A DNA stretch of 27,017 bases from an uncultured Fenollaria sp. (GTDB taxonomy: Bacteria; Bacillota; Clostridia; Tissierellales; Peptoniphilaceae): NCBI RefSeq assembly GCF_946221515.1, contig NZ_CAMJVK010000019.1, positions 1 through 27,017 on the forward strand, read 5' to 3'. Under the pieces are notes generated by a model. It saw nothing but the letters and a program-made list of their open reading frames with translations, was not told the origin of the DNA and searched no databases. Made by a program: the position numbers and the translations under genes. Each line of letters begins with the position of its first letter. Within the stretch, counting starts at the first letter, position 1. Below, piece by piece: positions 1 through 7,166 of this stretch.

Positions 1-109
1 CTTGGCTTAGGAATACGTCTCCAAAAGCTCCTGGTAAAACTTCACATAGCATATCGTGTTTTTCAACGTCCATGTCTAGATTAGTCCACATTTCATGATT
101 CTTATCCAT
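1..109 (-). CDS. 2-hydroxyacyl-CoA dehydratase (HgdB/double-cubane) family protein, 5' part only
   Basis: This is the first 36 codons of a gene that runs off the left edge. The ATG is the complement of 107-109 and has a strong AGGAGG site 5 bases upstream. The visible N-terminus carries motifs such as WTNLDMDVEKHD and GDVFLSQ. From memory these resemble the start of HgdB-like/double-cubane cluster proteins (HGD-D family), which bind [4Fe-4S] clusters and are reduced by a HgdC-type activase. The ATG overlaps the end of the preceding gene by 8 bases, so the two are probably translationally coupled. None of the cluster-binding cysteines lies in the visible part, so the subfamily (true dehydratase or double-cubane reductase) cannot be decided here. 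Confidence 0.7.
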   Translation of the reverse strand, partial: MDKNHEMWTNLDMDVEKHDMLCEVLPGAFGDVFLSQ

Positions 110-836
110 TTTTTCCTCCTTTTAATATGCAGCCCCTTGGAGCTAGGTCAATGTTTTTGTAGCTCTCAGATATAGGGCCTTTGAGTTCATCCAGAATTAT
201 TTCTGGACAGGCGACATTAATACATTTATTCATTTTAATATTAATGTTGTTTTGATTATCTTCTAAAACCCTTTCAAGTATTTTTACTCTTTTTTGAGGT
301 TCAGCCACATAACGAATGTAGTATTTAACAATGTTGTACTCATATGGCTCAATCTTTTTCTCAATTGCGAGTAAAAGCTCATCGATTTTAGAAAATATTT
401 TTTTCATTTGCTTGTATTTCTTCTCATCAAAATTAAAGCCGTAAACAGACTTTATTACGCCGTCAATATCAGTTCCTGCAATATCCCCACTATATTTATA
501 GATATATCTGTCGCAACTTGCACTAAAGACTTCAGTGAATTTCTTGCAAATATCCTCAATCAAAAAGATTTTGGAAGAATAGATGAGTGGGCACTTTTTT
601 GTTGTCATGTATATGGTAGTCGCACTGATCATGTCGCAAGTATTATACTCACCATAAGCTAAAATCTCTGTGTCAGTCGAGCCAATAGGGTAGGGCACAA
701 GGCCATAGCTCATTAAAAAGGCTTCATCGATGTCTTTGACAAAGTAGCCAATGACGTTGTTGTCACTTATTTTAAATGTGACAGCATCGACATAAGCTTT
801 ACGCCTTAATTCTTTAAAGAATTCTACGTCTATCAT
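102..836 (-). CDS. short 2-hydroxyacyl-CoA dehydratase-family (HgdB-like) protein
   Basis: A 244-residue protein encoded between a HgdC-type activase and a second HgdB-like gene. The segment around residues 25-90 (VIGYF, LMSYGLVPYP, YNTCDM, then KKCP) resembles the N-terminal domain of HgdB/BcrC subunits, where the motif pattern is GY-(x)n-PEEL-(x)n-AAGLLPV followed by a Cys. It is much shorter than full dehydratase subunits (about 380-430 residues). It has scattered cysteines (CDM, KKCP, NKC and ACPE, PRGC), so it may carry a partial or shared cluster site. The ATG (complement of 834-836) overlaps the activase stop by one base, indicating coupling. Family membership is by pattern recognition; the substrate is unknown. 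Confidence 0.65.
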   Translation of the reverse strand: MIDVEFFKELRRKAYVDAVTFKISDNNVIGYFVKDIDEAFLMSYGLVPYPIGSTDTEILAYGEYNTCDMISATTIYMTTKKCPLIYSSKIFLIEDICKKFTEVFSASCDRYIYKYSGDIAGTDIDGVIKSVYGFNFDEKKYKQMKKIFSKIDELLLAIEKKIEPYEYNIVKYYIRYVAEPQKRVKILERVLEDNQNNINIKMNKCINVACPEIILDELKGPISESYKNIDLAPRGCILKGGKNG

Positions 837-1591
837 TATTTTGCAAGTAGTGCAGCACCTATGGCTCCAGCAAATCTTGCATCTGGATGTGTTTTTACAG
901 GTGCACCAAGTTTTTCGCTTAAAAGTTCAACTGTAAATTCTGAGTCGCAGAAACCACCAGTTAAGAAGTAATTATCTGATGCATTTTTTCTTGTTGCTAG
1001 TGCCGCAACTTTCTTAACTATTGAGTCAACAACACCTCTTGCAATGTCTTCACGAGGAGTGCCTTTACCCATAAGCGAGATTACTTCTGATTCAGCAAAT
1101 ACTGTACATACAGATGATATGTTGACAGATTGGCCTCTCTTAGCGTACTCGAACATTTCTTCTAATGAAAGTCCAAGCCTATTGGCCATAACTTCCAAGA
1201 ACTTTCCAGTACCTGCTGAGCACTTGTCATTCATAATAAAGTCCATGACATTTGAGTTTTGCACAAGTATAACCTTAGTATCTTGTCCACCTATGTCAAC
1301 AACAGTCATGTCTTCAGGATTTAAAAAGTGAGCGCCCTTAGCATGACAAGTGATTTCAGTGACGGTTTTGTCCGCATAAGGCACACTGATTCTTCCGTAG
1401 CCAGTCGCGGTGATTTTCACATCATCTTCGCCGTAGCCTAGTGATTTAATCCATCTTTTGATTTCTTCACCAGTTTCTTTACTGTTCCAGCCACTTGGCA
1501 TGATTTTTTCGTGCAATACTTTTTCCTTGTTTTCATCTAGGATAACAGCCTTTGAAGCAGTTGATCCTATGTCAATTCCTATGTAATGCAT
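836..1591 (-). CDS. HgdC-type ATPase activator of 2-hydroxyacyl-CoA dehydratase/double-cubane enzymes
   Basis: A 251-residue ASKHA-fold ATPase of the BadF/BadG/BcrA/BcrD family. Family knowledge: the homodimer bridges one [4Fe-4S] cluster and uses ATP hydrolysis to drive an electron, at very low potential, into its partner. Visible motifs are phosphate-1 GIDIGSTASK (5-14), phosphate-2 VVDIGGQDTK (97-106), NDKCSAGTGKF with Cys124, and SVCTVFAESE with Cys162. The two cysteines match the cluster ligands of HgdC. TGGFCDS lies near the C-terminus. An AGAGGTGG ribosome site precedes the ATG. It heads a three-gene - strand operon with a consensus promoter. Its partners are the two downstream HgdB-like proteins; the substrate is not evident. 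Confidence 0.93.
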   Translation of the reverse strand: MHYIGIDIGSTASKAVILDENKEKVLHEKIMPSGWNSKETGEEIKRWIKSLGYGEDDVKITATGYGRISVPYADKTVTEITCHAKGAHFLNPEDMTVVDIGGQDTKVILVQNSNVMDFIMNDKCSAGTGKFLEVMANRLGLSLEEMFEYAKRGQSVNISSVCTVFAESEVISLMGKGTPREDIARGVVDSIVKKVAALATRKNASDNYFLTGGFCDSEFTVELLSEKLGAPVKTHPDARFAGAIGAALLAK

Positions 1592-1635
1592 AATCCACCT
1601 CTCTTAAATTTTACCATAGTAATAGTATTAATTAA

Positions 1636-1664
1636 ATTATATATCATAAAGAATTCACATTCAA
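1636..1664 (-). promoter_or_regulatory. sigma-A-type promoter of the activase operon
   Basis: On the - strand TTGAAT (complement of 1659-1664) is followed by a 17-base spacer and a perfect TATAAT (complement of 1636-1641). This lies about 45 bases upstream of the activase ATG. A 19-bp odd palindrome lies immediately upstream of the -35 box. Confidence 0.75.
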
Positions 1665-1667
1665 TAA

Positions 1668-1686
1668 GTATAAAATAATTTTATAC
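1668..1686. repeat. 19-bp palindrome next to the activase -35 box (operator candidate)
   Basis: The arms GTATAAAAT and ATTTTATAC are perfectly complementary around a central A. It starts 4 bases upstream of the - strand -35 box and lies in the shared divergent intergenic region. The region is very AT-rich, so chance is a real alternative. Confidence 0.4.
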
Positions 1687-1733
1687 ACATAGGCCTAATT
1701 ATAAAAATATTCAATATTAGCTAGACCATAATC

Positions 1734-1763
1734 ATAGTTATATAAATAAATATTAATAACTAT
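1734..1763. repeat. 8-bp inverted repeat in the divergent intergenic region
   Basis: ATAGTTAT (1734-1741) and ATAACTAT (1756-1763) are perfect inverted arms separated by 14 bases, centre to centre 22 bp. That is about two helical turns, as for a regulator binding one face of DNA. It lies between the promoters of the activase operon and the selenium transport operon. Composition is AT-rich, so this is only a candidate. Confidence 0.3.
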
Positions 1764-1825
1764 ATCTTATAATAAATGCTGAAACTATAAAATTTTTTAA
1801 TATATCGAAAAAAAGACTCTAATTG

Positions 1826-1834
1826 TGATATACT
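1826..1834 (+). promoter_or_regulatory. extended -10 promoter candidate for the selenium transport operon
   Basis: TGATATACT is a TGn-type extended -10 element. No good -35 box is present at the usual distance. Transcription would start near 1841, giving a very short leader with the GGAGGG ribosome site (1843-1848) at its 5' end. Confidence 0.45.
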
Positions 1835-1853
1835 CATATAAAGGAGGGATATT

Positions 1854-2930
1854 ATGAAGAAAAAACAAAATTTGACTATCTTCATAGGAGGCGCCATTAT
1901 TGGTATAATTGGAGCTTTACTTATGCACTTTGGTAACCCAGCTAACATGGGTATCTGTGTTGCATGCTTTTTTAGAGACATTGCAGGCGCACTAGGACTA
2001 CACTCTGCAGGAGTTGTTCAATATATAAGACCTGAAATCATCGGTTTTATTTTAGGTGCTTTCATCATTTCTATGGCTAAAGGCGAATTCAGAGCAAAGG
2101 GTGGATCAAACCCAGCACTTCGCTTCGTTTATGGTTTCGTGATGATGATAGGTGCTTTAGTATTTTTAGGCTGCCCACTTAGAATGCTTCTAAGAATTGG
2201 CGGAGGAGACATGAACGCTGTAGTTGGCTTACTAGGCTTTATCGCAGGTATTGGAGTAGGTATTGTATTTATTAAGAAAGGTTACTCTCTAGGCAGAAAC
2301 CATGATCAATCAAAATTATCTGGACTTATTATGCCAATATTTGCAGTTGTATTACTTATTTTAGCACTAGCAAAACCAGCATTCATCCACTTCTCAACAG
2401 AAGGTCCTGGATCAATGCATGCGCCATTCATAATTTCATTAGTAGCAGGTTTAATCGTTGGTGGCATTTTACAAAGAACAAGACTTTGTACAGCAGCAGG
2501 CTTTAGAGATGCAATACTAATCAAGGATTATCACTTCCTATATGGCATACTTGGTATAGTACTAGCAAACTTAGTTCTAAACCTTTGCCTAGGTCAATTT
2601 AAATTTGGCTTCGAAGCTCAACCAGTGGCTCACTCAGAACACTTATGGAACTTCTTATCCATGGGCTTAGTTGGTTTAACAGCTGTATTACTTGGTGGCT
2701 GCCCTATCAGACAAACAATACTTGCTTCACAAGGCGATACAGACGCATTCATGACAGTTATCGGTCTTATATGCGGAGCAGCTGCATCACACAACTTTGG
2801 CTTAGCTTCATCAGGTAAGGGAACAACTGCTAATGGTAGAGTTGCAGTTATCATCGGATTTGTATTCGTTATAATCGCAGCATACTTCATCATAGCTGAA
2901 AGAAAGAAAGGAGCTCAAAATGGCAAATAA
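1854..2930 (+). CDS. yedE: YedE-family selenium (or sulfur) transporter
   Basis: A 358-residue polytopic membrane protein of the YeeE/YedE family, built as two related halves of hydrophobic helices. Conserved cysteines sit in repeated family motifs: GICVACFF (Cys35, Cys38), LGCPLRM (Cys107), TRLCTAAGFRDA (Cys212) and GGCPIRQ (Cys283). Family knowledge: YeeE-type proteins import thiosulfate-like compounds through cysteine relays, and the YedE branch co-occurs with selenium-utilisation genes. Here it is followed by a TusA/YedF-like carrier and a DUF3343 protein, the usual selenium-trait companions, and selDAB lies about 8 kb away. GGAGGG sits 5 bases before the ATG. The gene overlaps the next by 11 bases. 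That selenium rather than sulfur is the substrate is inferred from context. Confidence 0.85.
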   Translation: MKKKQNLTIFIGGAIIGIIGALLMHFGNPANMGICVACFFRDIAGALGLHSAGVVQYIRPEIIGFILGAFIISMAKGEFRAKGGSNPALRFVYGFVMMIGALVFLGCPLRMLLRIGGGDMNAVVGLLGFIAGIGVGIVFIKKGYSLGRNHDQSKLSGLIMPIFAVVLLILALAKPAFIHFSTEGPGSMHAPFIISLVAGLIVGGILQRTRLCTAAGFRDAILIKDYHFLYGILGIVLANLVLNLCLGQFKFGFEAQPVAHSEHLWNFLSMGLVGLTAVLLGGCPIRQTILASQGDTDAFMTVIGLICGAAASHNFGLASSGKGTTANGRVAVIIGFVFVIIAAYFIIAERKKGAQNGK

Positions 2931-3132
2931 TATTATTGATGCAAGAGGACTTTCTTGTCCAGAACCCGTTATTTTAGCTAAAAACGAAGCAGACAAAGGC
3001 ACAAAGGACTTTACAGTTCTAGTTGACATAGAAGTTGCTAAAGAAAATGTTACAAGATATCTTGAAAATGCTGGCTACACTGTAGCAGTTAAAGAAGACG
3101 GAGAAGACTTTGAGCTTAAAGCAACAAAATAA
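2920..3132 (+). CDS. TusA/YedF-like sulfur or selenium carrier protein (CPxP motif)
   Basis: A 70-residue SirA/TusA-fold protein. The active motif GLSCPEPV places the carrier Cys at residue 13, with the family's beta-alpha-beta pattern following (TVLVDIEVAKENV). YedF proteins of selenium users usually have this domain fused to a C-terminal DsrE-like domain; here only the TusA-like part is encoded, so it is a stand-alone version. It would carry persulfide or perselenide between YedE and downstream acceptors such as SelD, which is inference from context. An AAAGGAG site precedes the ATG, which lies inside the 3' end of yedE (11-base overlap). Confidence 0.85.
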   Translation: MANNIIDARGLSCPEPVILAKNEADKGTKDFTVLVDIEVAKENVTRYLENAGYTVAVKEDGEDFELKATK

Positions 3133-3382
3133 CGTTGTCATAGTAACATTCTATTCGATATCGTCGTGCCTTATGCTAAATAATAAACTCAAAGAGCTCG
3201 GCATCGAATCACTCATCATACCGACGCCAAGAGATCTTTCTTCATCCTGTGGCAATAGTTTAGCCACTTCGATCAAGAACAGAGAAGTACTTGAAAAGGT
3301 CATCGATGACTTTGATTATGAGGTCGATAGAGTAGAGGATTATTATTTATACGAAAGCGATAAGTTAAAAGAAATTTTATAA
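3110..3382 (+). CDS. DUF3343 protein (putative Se/S carrier-like)
   Basis: A 90-residue protein with the DUF3343 signature: an N-terminal strand leading to FYSISSCLMLNNKL, then IIPTPRDLSSSCG with conserved Cys47. Family knowledge: DUF3343 genes track selenium-trait genes and sit near yedE/yedF, and the biochemical role is not established. The chosen start is TTG at 3110, with GGAG about 6 bases upstream and no ATG in the N-terminal part, giving a 23-base overlap with the TusA-like gene. It is the last gene of the yedE operon, followed within 10 bases by a terminator. Confidence 0.8.
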   Translation: MSLKQQNNVVIVTFYSISSCLMLNNKLKELGIESLIIPTPRDLSSSCGNSLATSIKNREVLEKVIDDFDYEVDRVEDYYLYESDKLKEIL

Positions 3383-3389
3383 TGGATTA

Positions 3390-3419
3390 ACAGCTACATA
3401 ATGTGGCTGTTTTTCTTTT
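3390..3419 (+). terminator. rho-independent terminator of the yedE operon
   Basis: A 9-bp stem (ACAGCTACA / TGTGGCTGT, one G-U pair) with loop TAA is followed by TTTTTCTTTT. Confidence 0.9.
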
Positions 3420-3427
3420 AGATATTT

Positions 3428-3456
3428 TTGATTTTTTCTTGTGAATGTGATATAAT
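3428..3456 (+). promoter_or_regulatory. consensus promoter of the cca operon
   Basis: TTGATT, a 17-base spacer, and TATAAT preceded by TGA (extended -10). Transcription should start near 3463, only about 6 bases before the cca ATG at 3469, so the mRNA is predicted to be leaderless or nearly so. Confidence 0.8.
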
Positions 3457-3468
3457 CTATTGTATATT

Positions 3469-4788
3469 ATGAAAAATTTAGATTATGCGATTGATATCTT
3501 GAAAAGATTAGGGAGTTCCTCATACATTGTTGGAGGTGCTGTGAGGGACTATTTGCTATGCAAGGACGTTTACGACATAGACATTTGCACGTCGAAGAGA
3601 CCTGATGAACTTGTCAGCATCTTAAAAGATTACGAGCTTGATACTAAGTTTATGAAATATGGCTCTGTCAAGATTAAGGGCGAGAATGCAATCGAGATAA
3701 CTACTTTTAGACGTGAGGATGACTACGCTGATGGCAGGCACCCAAGCACTTTAAGCTTTACGAGCGATGTCAAAGAAGACCTTATTAGGCGCGACTTCAC
3801 CATAAACACCATGCTAATGGACGAGAATAAAAATATTTATGACTTCATGGAGTCAAAAAAGGATCTTGATGCGAAAATCTTAAAAACGGTGATCGATCCC
3901 TTTGAAAGTTTTGCAAAGGACTACTTAAGAATACTGCGTTTAGTGCGCTTTGCAGCGAAGATTGGCTTTGAGATTGAAGATAAAACTTTTAAGGCTGCGA
4001 AAAAATATGCGCCTTTCTTAAAAACTCTTTCAAAGGACAAATTTCGCGAAGAATTCAACAAGATTTTGCTTCTTGACAATGTTCAATACGCATTTACTCT
4101 TATGCACGAGCTGGGCATTTTGAAGGAAGTCCTTCCTGAGATAAATAATGAATTTGACTACGACCAGAACAATCCTTATCACAGCTACGATTTATTTACT
4201 CATACGATGAAGGCTGTCGAAGCGACTGAAAAAGATTTGCCAACGCGTCTTGCGGCTCTATTTCATGATGTGGCAAAGCCATTGACACGCTCTGAAGATG
4301 AGGCTGTGTCGCACTATTACGATCACGACAAGGTCGGCGCCGAGATGGCAGTAGATATTTTAAAAAATTTTAATTATGACAAGAAGACCATAAATCTAGT
4401 TCATGACCTCATCTTGAAGCACATGAAGCAGGATCCGAACTTTGGAATCAAGGCTGTGAGAAGGCTTTATAATTATTATGGCAAGGAGAACATTTATCGC
4501 TACCTTGATTTAATTAGGGCAGATACTATTGCGACGAGACCTGGCCGCGAGCTTGATAATATCACAAAATTTGAGACTTACATAAAAGAGATAGAAGATA
4601 GTCTTGACAAAAGCGGCGAGCTTAAACTTGCTGTTAGCGGCGATGATTTGATTGCGATGGGCTACGCGCCAGGCAAAAAATTTGCACACGCACTTGGAAA
4701 AATTAAAGAAATGGTGAGTTTGGGCGAGCTTGAGAACGACAGAAAAACTTTGCTCCCGCTTCTTAAGGAATATATGGAGGAAGAATAA
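3469..4788 (+). CDS. cca: CCA-adding tRNA nucleotidyltransferase with HD domain
   Basis: A 439-residue class II tRNA nucleotidyltransferase that adds or repairs the 3' CCA of tRNAs. Visible are GGAVRD (22-27), the catalytic pair DID (Asp36, Asp38), the RRDFTIN motif (107-113), a neck region (EEFNKILL), and an HD phosphohydrolase domain with LAALFHDVAKP (His266-Asp267). The first ATG at 3469 was chosen over an upstream in-frame TTG at 3460, because the promoter places the TSS near 3463. No Shine-Dalgarno sequence precedes it. It heads a five-gene operon and its stop overlaps the glmM ATG by one base. Confidence 0.95.
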   Translation: MKNLDYAIDILKRLGSSSYIVGGAVRDYLLCKDVYDIDICTSKRPDELVSILKDYELDTKFMKYGSVKIKGENAIEITTFRREDDYADGRHPSTLSFTSDVKEDLIRRDFTINTMLMDENKNIYDFMESKKDLDAKILKTVIDPFESFAKDYLRILRLVRFAAKIGFEIEDKTFKAAKKYAPFLKTLSKDKFREEFNKILLLDNVQYAFTLMHELGILKEVLPEINNEFDYDQNNPYHSYDLFTHTMKAVEATEKDLPTRLAALFHDVAKPLTRSEDEAVSHYYDHDKVGAEMAVDILKNFNYDKKTINLVHDLILKHMKQDPNFGIKAVRRLYNYYGKENIYRYLDLIRADTIATRPGRELDNITKFETYIKEIEDSLDKSGELKLAVSGDDLIAMGYAPGKKFAHALGKIKEMVSLGELENDRKTLLPLLKEYMEEE

Positions 4789-6116
4789 TGAAGAAATTAT
4801 TTGGCACAGACGGCGTTAGAGGCGTCGCTGGCGAGTTTTTAACTAGTGAATTTTCATACAAATTAGGTAAATATATAGCAGACTACTTTATTGGCGGCGA
4901 AGGCAAAAAAGTTTTTATAGCGAGCGACACAAGAGAGTCAAAGGACATGATAAAGCTATCACTTGCAGCAGCCATCACATCTATGGGACTTGATGTATAT
5001 GATTTAAACGTAACATCGACACCAGAAGCAAGCTACATAATTAGCAAGAATGATTCTTTATTCGGCATCGTTGTTTCAGCATCGCACAACCCTTACGAAT
5101 ACAACGGTATAAAGGTTTTTAACAAGGACGGCTACAAGCTTGCAGATGAAGTAGAAGAAGCGATTGAAACGAATATGCTAAATGACAAAGAGCTAAAAAA
5201 GCCAGAGCGCTTTGGTAATTACATTACTGATGAGATTGACAAAACTGAATACGTAAGCTACTTACGCTCGCTTATGAAGGACTACAGCGGCCTTAAAATC
5301 GTTTGCGATATGTCTAATGGAGCAAATTACGTGACTGCGAAGGAAGTTTTAAACGCTTCAGGCGCTGAAATGATATACATTCATGACGAGCCAAATGGCA
5401 GAAACATCAATAAAAACTGTGGTTCAACTCATCTGGAATCGCTTGTAGAGACTGTTAAAAATAATAAGGCAGATATAGGCATTGCCTTTGACGGCGACGC
5501 AGATAGATTATTAGTAGTTGATAATGATGGCAAGATTATGGACGGAGACCATATATTGGCAGCACTTGCGACATATTTGAAAAAGCATGATAAGCTTAAG
5601 AAGAACAAACTTGTTGCGACTATCATGTCAAACATCGGTCTAAAGAAGTATCTTGATACCATTGGCGTAGAGCTTGACGTGACTAGTGTTGGCGATAGAT
5701 ATGTTCTAGCTGAACTAATCAAGGACGATTTATCGCTTGGTGGCGAACAATCGGGTCATATAATACTAAAGGATTATCAAAATACTGGCGATGGCCTTTT
5801 AAGTGCGATATTTTTAATCAATGCCATGGTCGAGCTAAAAAAGACAGCTGCTGAATTAAACGGACTTATGAAAACATATCCACAAGTGCTTTTAAACGCA
5901 AAAGTTACTAATGAAATAAAATATAAAGTTTTAGATATAAAAAGCGTTAAAAACGCTATAGATGATTTAACAAATAACAACCCAGACATGAGGGTAGTCA
6001 TTAGACCATCAGGCACTGAGCCGCTTCTAAGGGTTATGCTTGAAGGCGAAGATGAAGATGAAATAAAAAAATTAGCAAAAGATTTAGTTGATTTGATAGA
6101 AAGAGAGACGAAATAG
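4788..6116 (+). CDS. glmM: phosphoglucosamine mutase
   Basis: Interconverts glucosamine-6-phosphate and glucosamine-1-phosphate for UDP-GlcNAc and peptidoglycan synthesis in the cytoplasm. The 442-residue length is typical. Motifs: LFGTDGVRG at the N-terminus, SASHNP with phosphoserine Ser99, the Mg-binding DGDADR (235-240), GGEQSGH, and the C-terminal phosphate-binding RPSGTEPLLRVM. GGAGG lies 7 bases upstream of the ATG, within the end of cca. The one-base TAATG overlap with cca indicates coupling. Nothing unusual is seen. Confidence 0.97.
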   Translation: MKKLFGTDGVRGVAGEFLTSEFSYKLGKYIADYFIGGEGKKVFIASDTRESKDMIKLSLAAAITSMGLDVYDLNVTSTPEASYIISKNDSLFGIVVSASHNPYEYNGIKVFNKDGYKLADEVEEAIETNMLNDKELKKPERFGNYITDEIDKTEYVSYLRSLMKDYSGLKIVCDMSNGANYVTAKEVLNASGAEMIYIHDEPNGRNINKNCGSTHLESLVETVKNNKADIGIAFDGDADRLLVVDNDGKIMDGDHILAALATYLKKHDKLKKNKLVATIMSNIGLKKYLDTIGVELDVTSVGDRYVLAELIKDDLSLGGEQSGHIILKDYQNTGDGLLSAIFLINAMVELKKTAAELNGLMKTYPQVLLNAKVTNEIKYKVLDIKSVKNAIDDLTNNNPDMRVVIRPSGTEPLLRVMLEGEDEDEIKKLAKDLVDLIERETK

Positions 6117-6117
6117 T

Positions 6118-7164
6118 TTGAAGAGAGTTTTAATAGCTTTATCGGGCGGGGTAGACAGCTCCGTCAGCGCATACTTGTTAAAAGAGGCTGGTTACGATGT
6201 AGTAGCTATCACATTTAATTTGTGCGACGATATTATTCAAGACAATTACACAAAGATGATAGAGGACGCAAAAAGGGTATCAGACTACCTTGGCATAGAG
6301 CATCACGTTGTCGATTACAAGGAAGACTTCAAAGAGAAGGTAATTGAGCCATTTATCCGTGAATACGAGCTTGGCCACACGCCAAACCCTTGTATCTTTT
6401 GCAATAAAAATATCAAGTTCAAAAGATTTCACGATGAGATGAAGAACTTCGATGCTGACTTTATTGCGACTGGTCACTATGTTGAAAAATACGAGGCAAA
6501 TGGCATTCACTATCTTCAAAAATCTACAAATATCAGAAAAGATCAAAGCTATTTCCTATACAATATAAAGCAAGATCAATTAAGAGACGCGATCTTCCCA
6601 GTTGGCGCTATGGACAAGGACAAAACCAGAGCCATTGCCAAGGAAGCAGGCATACCTGTATACAATAAAAAGGATTCGCAAGAGATTTGCTTTATTGCAA
6701 ATGATGATTACAAGGCATTTTTAAATAAATATTCTGAAAATATTAGCAAGAAGGGTCTTATTAAAGACAAGAACGGCAAAGTTTTAGGCGAGCACGATGG
6801 TATTAGAAACTACACTATAGGCCAAAGACGTGGACTAAATGTTGCCTTAGGTCAAAGAGCTTTTGTGACTAAGATAGATCCAGTTAATAACGAAATTATT
6901 CTTGGACCAGAAGAGGATTTATTTAAAAAGACTGCCGTAATTAAAGATTTGAACTGGATATCGATTGATGAGATCGATGAAGACAAGGTATATACAGCAA
7001 AAGTTAGATATAGATCAAATGATGAAAAAGCAAAAGTAAAGAAGAATGACGACGGTACTTACACAGTTACTTTTGAAGAGCCGCAAAGAGCGATAACTCT
7101 TTCACAAAGCCTCGTTGTATACGACGGCAGAACTGTAGTAGGCGGCGGCGTTATAGTGGACTAG
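6118..7164 (+). CDS. mnmA: tRNA-specific 2-thiouridylase
   Basis: Makes the 2-thio group of U34 in tRNA(Lys), tRNA(Glu) and tRNA(Gln), using a persulfide donor. The 348-residue protein has the PP-loop SGGVDSS (9-15), the nucleophile Cys95 in NPCIFCNKNIKF, and the second catalytic Cys191 in SQEICFI. The extra Cys92 gives a CxxC arrangement. The start is TTG one base after the glmM stop, with a purine-rich AGAGAG upstream; no ATG is available near the N-terminal motif. In selenium users, s2U34 can be converted to 2-selenouridine by SelU/MnmH using selenophosphate from SelD. No selU is in the window. Confidence 0.96.
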   Translation: MKRVLIALSGGVDSSVSAYLLKEAGYDVVAITFNLCDDIIQDNYTKMIEDAKRVSDYLGIEHHVVDYKEDFKEKVIEPFIREYELGHTPNPCIFCNKNIKFKRFHDEMKNFDADFIATGHYVEKYEANGIHYLQKSTNIRKDQSYFLYNIKQDQLRDAIFPVGAMDKDKTRAIAKEAGIPVYNKKDSQEICFIANDDYKAFLNKYSENISKKGLIKDKNGKVLGEHDGIRNYTIGQRRGLNVALGQRAFVTKIDPVNNEIILGPEEDLFKKTAVIKDLNWISIDEIDEDKVYTAKVRYRSNDEKAKVKKNDDGTYTVTFEEPQRAITLSQSLVVYDGRTVVGGGVIVD

Positions 7165-7166
7165 CC

